Below, piece by piece: positions 45,602 through 56,113 of a stretch of DNA of 64,000 nucleotides. The notes beneath the pieces were generated by a model. The model did no database searches, had not been told where the DNA came from, and worked only from the letters and a program-made list of their open reading frames with translations. A program made the translations under genes and the position numbers. Numbering within the stretch: position 1 is the stretch's first letter; every line of letters starts with the position of its first letter. The DNA lies in assembly GCA_036674765.1 (NCBI GenBank), contig JARVKI010000070.1, positions 184,704-248,703 on the forward strand, read 5' to 3'. This DNA is from Seiridium cupressi. Its lineage: Eukaryota > Ascomycota > Sordariomycetes > Amphisphaeriales > Sporocadaceae.

Positions 45602-46308
45602 AAATAATGCCTGCGATATAATAGAAACTAAAAATACCCAAATATAAATTTTAAAACCTAAAACATGCCATTGATATACATGAGCTGATTGCATTGAATC
45701 CCTATTGGTTTTTTCCTCCATGTCCTTTCTACCAACTATGAACGGGGGGGGAGGAGGAACGGCGATCCCGCAGATTGAGAAAGTTGGAGCCAAGTTATCA
45801 GGTAAGTCTTGTCAAGTCTTATGGCACTATATATCTCCTATTAGCAGGACTGCATTGAACTCGTTGCTGACACACCTGCTAAATGTGGCACGCCGTTCCC
45901 AGTCCGCGGACTACAGTGGAGCAGGCATATCTTGCCTGGCCCCAAGTGGCAAAGTGAGTTAATTCATGATCTGCTTGCTGCTACTTGATCAGAGTGAACT
46001 AGGTTAAGGTTAGTCGGATGGTGGGGACGTGGTGGTCCGCGGAGTCTAAACTGCTCGTGGCGCCCTTTGTCTGTCAACTATTCGTGGGGCAGAAGAAACG
46101 TACCCAGAGTGGAGACGTCGGGTCGGGGACGGACACTGAGGACAGAATCACGCCTCCAGCCGAGCTTCATCGTAAATCAAGCACAAAGGACAGGGCATGC
46201 AACGTGTGAACCTCGCTACACAAATTGATCAGCAATTATACACGTCAGATCTCGCATAGCAGCTACAGGTGATTCGTTCCATTTGATAAGATCGGAAGTC
46301 TGAGAGTC
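45602..46308. other. Intergenic region
   Basis: No gene supported. Frames at 45705-45962 and 46018-46209 have no recognisable domain. A G run lies at 45745-45751. Confidence 0.35.
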
Positions 46309-47121
46309 ATGATGGTACGCAACGGCACACCAGCCACCTCCATCGAGGCAAGCCCATATCGATGGCCGCACAACTCCTCACTGCACAAGAACAATACGGC
46401 ATTGGTCATAATAGACATGCAGGTAGACTTCTGTGCGCCGGGTGGCTACCTCGATCACCAAGGTATCCCTATTGACCAGTCAAGAGCAATAATACCAGCT
46501 ATCCGTTCGCTACTGGATGCATTTCGCGACGCCCGGTTTCCTGTATACCACACACGCGAAGGCCACCGGCCGGATCTCTCCACACTCTCCAGTCGGGAGC
46601 TGCTGCGCAGTCGGAATAATCCTAGCGGCAAGGGGATAGGGGACGAAGGGCCGCTAGGTCGACTGCTCGTCCGTGGGGAAAAGGGACATGCGATCATACC
46701 CGAACTGACCCCTCGGCCCACCGAGCCGGTCATCGATAAGCCCGGCAGAAGTGCTTTCCAGTATACCGACTTCAAGCTCCTTCTGGATAACAGAGGAATC
46801 AAGAATCTTGTCATATGCGGCGTCACGACCGACGTTTGCGTGAGTAGTACAATGAGGGATGCTAGTAAGTACCCCCCGTGGTAATTCTTACATGCGATCT
46901 TGATGTTTTGATTTGATGGCATTACTTTACCAATGTTTGACAAGGCTAACAGTGGGAAAGATGATGTGGGGTTTGACTGCGTTCTCGTTTCGGATGCGGC
47001 AGCGGCAGCTGAGCAGAGTTTACACGATAGCACGATCGATAGCATTCAAAGTGAGGGAGGGATTTTCGGTGCCGTTACCACTACCAAGGACGTGCTATCG
47101 GCTATTCAAATTGATGCATGA
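46309..47121 (+). CDS. Isochorismatase-family (cysteine) hydrolase, 2 exons, 242 aa
   Basis: Exons 46309-46868 and 46953-47121. The donor is taken at 46869 (AA|GTACC) because it restores MRDASNGKDDVGFDCVLVSD, whereas the nearby GTAAGT donor breaks the frame. The D-K-C catalytic triad is visible: D36 in LVIIDMQVDFC, K144 in VIDKPGRSAF and C177 in VICGVTTDVCVSS. GYLDHQG and HTREGH are family features of the fungal peroxyureidoacrylate/ureidoacrylate or nicotinamidase-like subgroup. The enzyme would hydrolyse an amide or vinyl ether in the cytosol. Substrate unknown; an aromatic or ureide compound is plausible. The triad is intact. Confidence 0.85.
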
Positions 47122-47324
47122 TACCCGAGTCTACTTATAAAGCGTCAAGTTGTGATTCACCATGTAGTTTGGGAAAGTATGAAGTCCAGATGATGGGCAT
47201 GCATGTGTCGTGGCATCATGAAAATAGAGTAGCAGATTATGGGTCTTGTCGTTCATTAGAAACCCGTAAATGACGGCAATAATATCGTTGTTGTTTCTCT
47301 AAACTCCACTTGCAGCAAGTTGTT

Positions 47325-48365
47325 TTATCTATTATACACTTCCGCAACATCCCATTTCCTGCCATTTATGATAACGGATTCTCCGACTTTTCTATCAGCC
47401 TCGATTACCCATCTACTTGGCATAATAGCTGCTGCGTTAGCTGGGCCAGTGTTGCTCCTTGCATCTTTCCTCCACCCTGCGTCGGTGCTAGTCAACTCCC
47501 ATCTCTCCAACCATATTTGGCAACCCTTCTTATCCTGCAAGATGCCTTGGCAGAAATCGCCGATTCTAATCACCATCCCCTGCACCTCATCCTCATGTTT
47601 TCTGCCTTCAGTTTCGACGACAATGCATGGAAGCTGACGAGCCTCTGCCCTGGGCTTGATCCAATATTCCTTGAACATATGCACCTTTCCCTTCAGCTCT
47701 ACCGTACCAACTTCCATCACGTCTCCGTTAGACAGCAGGTACATATCTGCACCCTCGGTGCTGAAAGATCCAGCGGAGTCAATACTGTGTTGCCATCGCA
47801 CGTGGATAACGCATTCGTAAGGTGCACAGCTGTCGGTTCCGGGCAAAATGTGGGGGGCACAAAATCCTCCATTAGCCACACCGTGGAAAGCCTTCATATA
47901 TGGTTCAATATCCGAACCTTGATATGAAGCCACATCAAAGCGAATATCGACGAACTTCCCTGACGGCGCTGTCAGTGCAAGGACTGATTGATTCTCGTGA
48001 GGTGGGTCGTATCCCAAGGAAATGCCGCGTCGTATCTCGACAAGAGGACGCTTTAGAAGTTCTCGTGCCCATGGTGTAGATAAGTTGTCTGCCGTAGCGT
48101 CTTGAATCATATTATCCACGTTTACATTGGCCATTGAAAAGGCGGCATTCGTGTAGAGGAATGAATGAATGAGTGGCAGATCCCGGTCCCGCAGCATGCA
48201 TGTCTTTATCATGTCAAGTGTGACTCGGCCACACGATCGAATCAAACGCTTATAGCTTCTGCAGGTAGATGCAGGTAGATAATCGGCGTAACCCTCTGTT
48301 TTCGTGTGGCAATCGAGCAATACATGGGCAGGCTCCATTCCCCGCTTCTCGCTTCTCGGGTCCAT
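47325..48365 (-). CDS. HRI1-family protein with long N-terminal extension
   Basis: Single frame of 346 aa. Residues ~108-335 follow the HRI1 (Hrr25-interacting) pattern. A first beta-barrel carries EIRRGISLGYDPP, LALTAPSGKFVDIRF, VANGGF and VIHVRWQHSIDS. A second barrel carries GADMYLLSNGDVMEVGTVE, MFKEYWIKP, GMVIRIGDFCQGILQ, WLERWE and SRWVIEADR. Yeast Hri1 is a non-essential cytosolic/nuclear protein of poorly known function. The first ~77 residues have no counterpart that I know in the family; an internal ATG at 48134 (MANVNVDNM) would give a normal-sized protein. The upstream ATG at 48365 has a good context (gccATGGac). Start uncertain, family assignment good. Confidence 0.75.
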   Translation of the reverse strand: MDPRSEKRGMEPAHVLLDCHTKTEGYADYLPASTCRSYKRLIRSCGRVTLDMIKTCMLRDRDLPLIHSFLYTNAAFSMANVNVDNMIQDATADNLSTPWARELLKRPLVEIRRGISLGYDPPHENQSVLALTAPSGKFVDIRFDVASYQGSDIEPYMKAFHGVANGGFCAPHILPGTDSCAPYECVIHVRWQHSIDSAGSFSTEGADMYLLSNGDVMEVGTVELKGKVHMFKEYWIKPRAEARQLPCIVVETEGRKHEDEVQGMVIRIGDFCQGILQDKKGCQIWLERWELTSTDAGWRKDARSNTGPANAAAIMPSRWVIEADRKVGESVIINGRKWDVAEVYNR

Positions 48366-48820
48366 GGCCGCGGTGTTCTCCGGGAAGAGGGTCTACATTG
48401 GATCCGCTCTACCCCAGCAGGTCCGCGGACATTTGAATTGGGGCTTTGCCCAATCTGCCATCCATAATTGGAAAGTATAGATGCGGAGTCCATGGATTGC
48501 GTGGCAGATCTTCTGGCAATGGATTGTCTTGACCCAATCCTAACTTGCCTATCTTTCGACGCGGCATGGTTTAGGCAGGGAAGAGTACATTGTCCGAGAT
48601 AAGAGTAGATAGGCCCTGATAGTGGTTTCCAGATAAGAGATGCTTGACCAGACGCCACTTGGTATCGGCAGGAAAACATATATATTTGTTTGCATAAAGT
48701 AATCGTCGCCACATCGGTATCGAGGAGGGGTCTAGTACCCTTATTATCGATCTATTGATCGTTCACAAGTTTCCAGAATCATTGCAAGCCTCCATCAAGA
48801 GAACTAGGCACTTCAATATA
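48366..48820. other. Divergent promoter region
   Basis: Between HRI1-like (minus) and the permease (plus). The minus frame 48242-48712 is not supported as coding. TATATA at 48680-48685 could serve one of the two genes. Confidence 0.35.
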
Positions 48821-50895
48821 ATGTCTAAGTTAGATATGTCTTCCGAGAATTCCGGAAAGCATTTCGCTACTAGCAGCAGCCAAGGAGGGGAGATTCTGGA
48901 AATCAACAACGATGACGAAGTTCTAAATAACCTGGGCTATGAGCAGCACATGAAGAGAGGGTTCAACTTTTGGTCCATGACTGCTTTCTGTCTGACAGGA
49001 TTGGGACTCTTACCTAGTCTTGGAGGTGTGTGCATTTTTGAGAAGACGTGTCGTAGCTGAATCTCACAGCACATGACAGGGACCTTGTGGTTCAGCTTAG
49101 GCTACCTTGGATTAATGCCTATGACTTGGGGATGGCTCGTCGCCAGCTGCTTCATCATGTTTGAAGTTCTTTCGTTGGCTGAAATGAGTTCCGCCATGCC
49201 GACCTCTGGTGGTCTGTAAGTTCCCATCTGGTATGCGACTTTGCGACTCAGGGGGTCAGTGAATAACTTCAAGGTGGCAACTTAGGTATTATTGGTAAGC
49301 ACAACCCTGCATCTAAGAAGCAAGCTACGCACTGACTATATGAAGGACTTTCCGATGTGCTCCTGTGAGGATCAGAAAGCTGGCTTCCTATGTGACAGTG
49401 AGAAGACTTCTGCCAGGGCCGGGATCAAATGCTAATTACGATGCAAGGCCTGGTGTATGATTGCCTCTGCCTCGCTAGGCGGCGCGTCATTTTATATGAC
49501 ACAAGCAAATATGATTCAGGCTCTCGTAGTGATGTTCAATGCCGATTTCTCCCCGAATGAGGCTTATGTTTATTTGGTAAAGGGCCCCAGTTACTTTCAA
49601 TCGAGGGTTGCGGTATTAACCCTATTTAGATTTACCTTGCTTGCGTTATACTGTTAGTAAGATCAAAACCTCGAGTGTCATAATCGAGACGTAACCAACT
49701 GTTGCCTTTAGATGCGCCGTAGTAATGGCACTTCCAACCAAAATACTTGGATGGATCTCCACTGTTTTCGTCTGGATGAGCACAATCACCTTCTTCATTA
49801 TTCTCATAGCTTTGCCAATCTATTGTAGGAATACTGGGAACTATAACACCGCCCACGACATATTCTTTACCGAGTACAATCAGACCGAATGGTCTAGTAA
49901 AGGGCTCGTCTTCTTGCTGACCTTCCTCGTTCCATGTTGGTGTATCAGTGGCTATGACTCTACTGGCAAGTTACTTTGGCCTCAAACAACGATTTTGGCT
50001 CACAAGTGGATTAGCACACCTTGCTGAAGAGACCGAAGATGCCGCTAACGTTGTGCCCCGAGCCATGTGGGTCTCGTGTCTCACTGTTGCTGTTCTCGGA
50101 TACATCTTCAACGTGATCCTGGCTTTCGCGGCAACCGACATCGATGCCATCTTCGAATCACCGCTTGGACAGCCCCTAGGTGCCATCCTTGTTCTAGCCA
50201 TGGGCAATGGTAGTTTGACGAAGCTGCTTTGGATATGCACAGTTTTGTCCAACTTTGGGGTTGTTTTCGTATGCAATGCCGCCGCCACCAGAATTTACTT
50301 TGCCTATGCGCGCGATGGTGCACTGCCATTCGCCAAGTGGCTGAGTCACGTCAACAGAACTACGAGGACGCCCGTCAACGCAACGATTGCTTTGTCTACA
50401 GTGTTCGCATTGATCGGCCTCATATCACTGGGTTCCACGACGGCTCTGCAGGCTTTCTTCTCTGGCTCTTCGATCTCGGGGGCAATCGCTTATCTCATGC
50501 CGGTTCTGATGAGGTATGTAGCTCACAAGTAAACCAGTGCTTTACATAGAACTGACGATTCTCACGTTTCCCAGGTGCATCAACGAGAACAACCCAGACT
50601 ACAAGCCAGGTCCATTTAATCTTGGAAAATGGTCCAGACCGGTCCGGCTTGTTGCGTGCATATGGACTAGTGAGTTCTTGCGTTGGTAGAATGGCGAGTA
50701 TCTTGTGCTGATCTTCATGGACCAGTTTTTACACTCCCATTGTTCTCGTTCCCAGATAGCCCAAACCCAGATGCCACAACTTTCAATTGGAGTATCGCGT
50801 TCAATGGGGGTCTGTTCCTCATCGTTCTTCCATGGTATTTTTTTAAGGCTAGGAAAACGTTCCATGGCCCTGGCGCGAAGGATTTTTCGCAGTAG
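48821..50895 (+). CDS. Amino-acid/GABA/choline-type APC permease, ~10 exons, one unresolved frame junction
   Basis: Exons read as 48821-49025, 49080-49215, a 9-nt micro-exon 49286-49294, 49346-49397, 49448-49576, 49630-49656, 49712-49965, 50015-50513, 50575-50669 and 50726-50895. Family blocks: RGFNFWSMTAFCLTGLG, AEMSSAMPTSGGLYYW, PTKILGWISTVFVW, WCISGYDSTAHLAEETEDA (across a GC..AG intron), RIYFAYARDGALPFAKWL and TPVNATIALSTVFALIGL. It is a plasma-membrane proton-coupled importer of GABA, choline or an amino acid (family knowledge). All junctions are in phase except 49656/49712, where no splice choice keeps the frame. This could mean a one-base lesion or a splice form I missed. The gene may therefore be a young pseudogene. 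Confidence 0.7.
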
Positions 50896-51806
50896 CAGCG
50901 GGCACATACCGCAACGAATGGAAATGAAGGGACTCCCGTATTGGGAAGTTGGAAGTTTCTGTCAAGATGTGGGGAGATCTGAGCAAATGGGTCAAGGTCA
51001 AGATGCTCCTGCCAAATCTTGTTGGGTTTAAACCCGTGAAGTTGCGGCACGCGCCGAATCTTGGCGACCTGATGAAGGTTTCATTGACTACATGTACCTA
51101 GCCGACCCTGTATAATACACAGAGTACAATGTAGTCATATTTGGTACCATGAGCCGATCCTGGTGAATTGGAAAAAAAAAGAAAAACCCCTTTCAGTTAT
51201 TGATCGTTATCTCGATGCCCCCAGCCGCTCCCGACGCAGTCACACGACCGACACAGCAGCGCAGGTTGGGTAGCATTGAAGCATTAAAATTCCTTGGTAA
51301 GGCAGACAGCCAAACGTGGCATCTATACATTGCATGGATTTGTGCAGGCCTTATGACTAATGCCGCTCACGGCCGGCTAGCTCGCATACACCTATGTGGC
51401 CGGACTGAAGAATGAGTCTTAATTTTATGCAGTTCTGTAGCTGCTGCCACTTTCAGATCGTGGAGTATTTCGGTCCACCCGGGACAAACTATCTATGTTG
51501 AGCCTTGAAGGGTGCAATATTTTCATGTCGGAATCACCATATCTGTTTCTTGCATCGTGGCGAGATCTGTCGATGTAATTTCTTTGCGTTCGGCCTATCG
51601 GAAGCCGATCGACCAAGAAATACAAAGCTGCGAGCTCCTATGGCAATCATCCAGCTAGTCAAACTCCTGCCCAAGCCCCAGACAGACAACGAGTAAGTAA
51701 ACCTTTCGAGTATCGAATAATGTCAAGTATCGTGGCGGAGTAAGCTGAGAACAATTAATTCATTCCGCATGAAGATGAACTGATTCTTGGTGGTATAGAG
51801 ATGGCA
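50896..51806. other. Intergenic region
   Basis: Between permease and ER relic. A short A-rich run at 51172-51187 and no recognisable gene. Confidence 0.35.
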
Positions 51807-52366
51807 TACCGGGATATTGATGTCCTCTTGCTCTAACGAGACTACAGTCTTGCCCAGTCGATTCCTAGGAGAGAACAGTTGATGAGCCTCTATAATTTCA
51901 GAGGCTCCAAACATTTTGGTAGGAAGTGACATGATTTCTTTTGAGCGGTATACGTTGTATACTTCTGCCGATGGACTGATGCATATAGGTAAGACTCTAT
52001 AGACGCTCGAGCTTGAGTGAACATCATACTTAAGCAGTACCTACCTGGAGAACGTATTATTATCGCCCTGCGGTTGCTGATATTACAAGTCGCTCAGGCC
52101 AAATGCGGTGAAGGTAGTATTTCGGAGAAACACAAGCACGTCGAGCCCGCCACCATCGAGAAGTTATCGCTCTCCAATCTCTACAAAGCGACTTAACGAC
52201 GGCACGCACTCTGCGCTCGCTTGTAAGAGATCGCCAGTAAGGAGGTTGACGACCACATCAGTGCCGCGACCTTTTATAGCGAGTTTAGCGTCGGCAGCAA
52301 AAGAGGTATCTCGCGAGTAAAATATATTTGCCTCTGGGACGTCTAATGGAAAGGCCAAGAATGTCC
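51807..52366 (-). pseudogene. Highly reducing polyketide synthase relic: enoylreductase (ER) domain
   Basis: On the minus strand, from 52366 downward, the sequence follows the ER domain of an HR-PKS: FPLDVPEANIFYSRDTSFA, GRGTDVVVNLLTGDLL, AECVPSLSRFVEIGER, then TAA (52164-52166). It continues in frame with LDGGGLDVLVFLRNTTFTAF and GLSDL, then a second TAA (52083-52085) where the family has Tyr. After a gap of ~90 nt with no readable homology come KMFGASEIIEAHQLFSPRN and RLGKTVVSLEQEDINIPV, which is the ER C-terminus. Homology stops at ~51807, just before the ER/KR linker. The upstream cofactor-binding half of ER and all other PKS domains are absent or unreadable. The matching KR relic lies 16 kb away at 34.8-35.8 kb on the same strand. 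Confidence 0.85.
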
Positions 52367-52740
52367 TATTTTACTGCGATCCAGCCTTTCTGTATATACT
52401 GGTAGTGGTGCCAAGTATGGTCTTTGCACGTGAGCCAGAGGATGGTTTGAATCGTTTTGGTGATGCTGCGTGGACAATTCATGTTTTCCTCCTGCATAGA
52501 GCCCAAGAACTCATGCTCTATTCCAAGCAAAAATATGCAAATCATGTGTTGATGAATTTGGTCACGATTAATATCGGGAAGAAGGATAATCTGAACCCTG
52601 GTATCACCCTTGCGAAAGCTTTCGCAAGGCTTCTGCATATCCAGTTACGGCTAATGATGGGAGATGAACCCGGCAAAAAAACCGGACATTAGGTAAGTCA
52701 TGATGCAATCCAACTTGGTTCTTACCACAATAATTACATT

Positions 52741-53016
52741 TTAACCATCAACAGCGTTGTTTCGATCTGTAGGTAGATGTGATGTTATCGTGATCTTGCT
52801 CATGGCAAGCTCAGTCATAGCAACATGACCTTGCCGTGATGGGTCCACGATATTGAGCGCGTTTCGGGCGACGTTGATACCCTGCTCAGCTACCACAAAA
52901 CGCAGAAATTCGAAGTGGCACCAGACGTTTTGTGATCTACGAGGCAATAGCAGGCTAAAGGGGATCTCAAAATTAGGTTTCAGATGAGATTCGAAAGCGG
53001 GCAAGACGAAATACAT
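52741..53016 (-). pseudogene. Unidentified open frame next to the ER relic
   Basis: A 91-codon minus-strand frame with good protein texture (LPAFESHLKPNFEIPF, WCHFEFLRFVVAEQGINVA, HVAMTELAMSKITITSHL). I do not recognise it. Its strand and position, upstream of the ER relic, would allow it to be another part of the same lost gene, but this is not shown. Confidence 0.3.
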
Positions 53017-53187
53017 TGGCTTATCGGAATGCTGTGCTGAAACGCTGCGTAAAGCAAACTTGAGTCAGTTTGCTGCCTTATCGCAGTGATAACTTCACTA
53101 ACGGCATCTTATAATTGCTAAGATTAATGCTATACAGTTATAATACTCTGCATTTAATAAAGGGTAATATAAGTGGAAATGTATATA

Positions 53188-53700
53188 TGTTACGAACGGA
53201 CAGAACCCCCTTGCATGACAAAGACGGCATGACGGCGCCTAAGTACGACGGGACCCACAGGACCCCATGGAAGCCTAGGTCACGTGACATATAGCAACTA
53301 GCGAACAGCTGGCAATAGGATCATGGCCTTGGCAATGATCCGGGACCACGGATCACAGGGATCATTGTGATCCTAGGGATCTAGGAGAAGGATCATACTT
53401 AGTAGCATAATCCAACTAATATTAATAAGGGGATAAATAGATATAATAAGGATTGGATTTTTTAGCTATATAAACAATTATTACCTTAATAATTAATTTA
53501 AGTATTTATCTACTTATAAATAAGGCTTATTAAGCCTTAACGATTATATTTTTATTTATTAAAATTTAATATTTCTATTTTATATTACGTATTTTATTAA
53601 TATAAACTTAATATTAATATATTATTTTAAAGTTTATTTTAACGATAATATATTCGTTATATTTAATTACTTTTATTTAAATATGTATTCCGGTTTAAAA
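53188..53700 (+). repeat. LTR-like repeat A (5' LTR of retroelement A)
   Basis: Starts near TGTTACGAACGGACAG at 53188, contains a normal-GC U3 with many ggatca/gatcc motifs (53320-53396) and a TATA-like tatataaac at 53465. It then enters a stretch (about 53466-53693) that recurs at ~55885-56113 and ~62870-63070 with mostly C/T and G/A differences. The common core includes aggcttattaagccttaacg. Limits are approximate. Confidence 0.6.
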
Positions 53701-55636
53701 ATTATTAAATAATATTTTATAAACGATAATAATATTTTAAACTTTTAACGAAAGTAATATTAAGAACTCGACCGGCGGGCCCGATACTTTACGTATAATA
53801 TATTAAATATAATAATAATAATAAAAGTTAGCGGTATAATTAGGCAACCTTTAATAGGCTTACGATAACGTTCGTAATAATAATTAATAGTTTATCGAGT
53901 AAATTACGGCTATTTTTATTACGGCGCCGATTATTAATAAGATTAATTATAAAATGCCAGCGCTTTAATTTTATAACGGTAAAAACGGTAACGTTTAAGG
54001 ATTTTTCATTTAAATAAAAGTATATTTACGCTTTTATAAAGATAATATTAATAATAGTTCCGATAAAATATTATACGTTATAAGATTTTTAAAAGACGAC
54101 GCTTTTAAATAGTTTAAACTAATTATAAAAAACTACTTTAATAATAACGAAAATAATAAAAATAAAAAGATTAAAAGAGTTTTTACTAATTATAACGAGT
54201 TTAAACGACGCTTTAAAGTTATTTTTAGCAATTTAAATAAAGTTTATATAGTAAAAAGGAAGCTTATATAATTTAAATAAAGAAATTCTGCGATTAAATA
54301 CGTATTAAAATTTAAATAAATCGCTTTTAAAACCGAATAAAGCAACGATAATACCTTTATAACGCTTTTTTACGTAAGGCTTAAAAAGAATATTAAAAAC
54401 GAAGTCGTTAAAAAGGATCGATTAAAAGATTTTAATATTTATATTAAAAAGATTATTAAAATCGATAACCGTTTATATAAAAAACAATTTAAAAAGCGAG
54501 AATAATTAAAAGGATTATAATTTAATACGTAAATATAATTTTAAGTTAATATTAGTTAATTACGTTAAAATAATTAATAACGCTTAAAAAATAAATAACG
54601 TGGAAAAACGTTTTATAAAAGATATAATAAACTTATAAACCTCGACGTTATAAAGCAAAAAAATAACAAGTATAATAAAAAGTTAATAACGTATTATAAT
54701 TATAAAAAGATAAAATATTTTACTAATAAATACCGTTTATTTAAAAAGGAATAACCCTTTAAATTAGTTTTAAAAAGACGATAATTTAACTTTATTATAA
54801 AAAACTTAATTAAACATAATAGCTTATTTTAAACGATATATTACGACGATTAATATAAAGTATATAAGTTAAATAAAGACGGAGTAAAATGGTATTTTAT
54901 AACACCGGCTATTAAAATTATCACGGTGGTAAAAAGAAGCCTTGCGGAACGACGAATTAACGCTTATAAATATCTTATATACTTTAACGAAAACGGAAAT
55001 AAATCCGATTAAAACCAGGTTATTATCCACCGAATAAAATAATAATAAAAAAAGAAAATTTAAATTAAGTTAAAATATTAAAATAACGATTAATTAACGA
55101 AAGAATAAATAAAATTCCCGTTATAATATAACGATTTATTAAATATTAAAACGATTTTAAAATAGTAATTATTTTTAAAAAGTTATTTTATAATGTTTTA
55201 AAATTTAAAAATATTTTAATAAAAGTTATTATAAAAGATAAATTTAATAAAGTTTATATTTTTAATATAATATTTAAAAATAATATTTAATTAAGAATAA
55301 AACATTTAAATTATATAAATATATTTTAAATTAATTATATTAACCGATTATATAACCGATATTTAAAAAAAAAAACTTAAATTTTTTTTTTCGTTAAAAA
55401 ATTAAAACTAAACTTTATTAAAATATTATAAATAAAAAAATAAATAAAAAACGTTATTATTATTTATAAAAACCTTTAAAAATATATTATATTAAAAATT
55501 TTAAAACAGCTTAATAAGGTATATTAATAATACGCCGGCCGAAAAAAGGCTTTAATTAAAATAACGGTAGTTATTTAAAAGGGCTTAAATAAAAGAACGA
55601 AAACGTAGGTTTTAAAGACTTAATTACTTATTTTTT
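53188..55636 (+). mobile_element. RIP-mutated Ty3/gypsy retrotransposon A, gag-side fragment
   Basis: After LTR A, a Gag-like region is readable through many stops at ~53950-54500 (PALNF, then IDNRLYKKQFKKRE). A zinc-knuckle position follows at 54692-54736, where the C-x2-C-x4-H-x4-C residues have all become Tyr (YNYKK..KYF..KYR), as expected from TGY to TAY and CAY to TAY changes. Homology with element B continues to ~55490 and then stops. No reverse transcriptase follows, so A is a 5' fragment. Confidence 0.75.
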
Positions 55637-56113
55637 TACGAGTATTACGAACGAAGGCCGGAGTTACGGCCTAGCGATAAAGATAAGACGCAAAGAAGAA
55701 CTAATTAAGTAGGGACCATCCTAATTGGGTTAAAATACCACGATTATAGGCCTAGGGTTACGTGATATAAGAGCGCCAAGAGCGGTGCGCTCTAAAATAC
55801 TCTAGGAGCGCCGGGAGCGGTGCGCTCTAAAGGGCTCCTTAAAGGATATTAATAAAGGAATAAATATATATATAAAAGATGTTTTTTATATAAATAGTTA
55901 TTACTTTAATAATTAATTTAAGTATTTATCTATTTATAAATAAGGCTTATTAAGCCTTAACGATTATATTTTTATTTATTAAGACTTAATATTCTTATTT
56001 TATATTACGTATTTTATTAATATAAACTTAATATTAATATATTATTTTAAAGTTTATTTTAACGATAATATATTTATTATATTTTAATTATTTTTATTTA
56101 AATATATATTTTA
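55637..56113 (+). repeat. LTR-like repeat B (5' LTR of element B)
   Basis: Begins near ttacgaacgaaggccgg, has a normal-GC U3 with twin palindrome-like repeats (55771-55831), a TATA-like run at ~55865-55890, then the shared core also found at 53.47-53.69 and 62.87-63.07 kb. Limits approximate. Confidence 0.6.
55771..55831 (+). repeat. Twin 26-bp direct repeats with inverted arms in U3 of LTR B
   Basis: gagcgcc[aa/gg]gagcggtgcgctctaaa occurs at 55771-55796 and 55806-55831. The two copies differ only at AA versus GG. Each has inverted arms (gagcgc and gcgctc) that could form a hairpin or bind a dimeric factor. Confidence 0.85.

Noticed and set aside
46861..46870. GTAAGT at 46865 as the donor of the isochorismatase intron
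   Set aside because: It gives the wrong frame after the acceptor at 46952, whereas the GTACC donor at 46869 restores the family motif.
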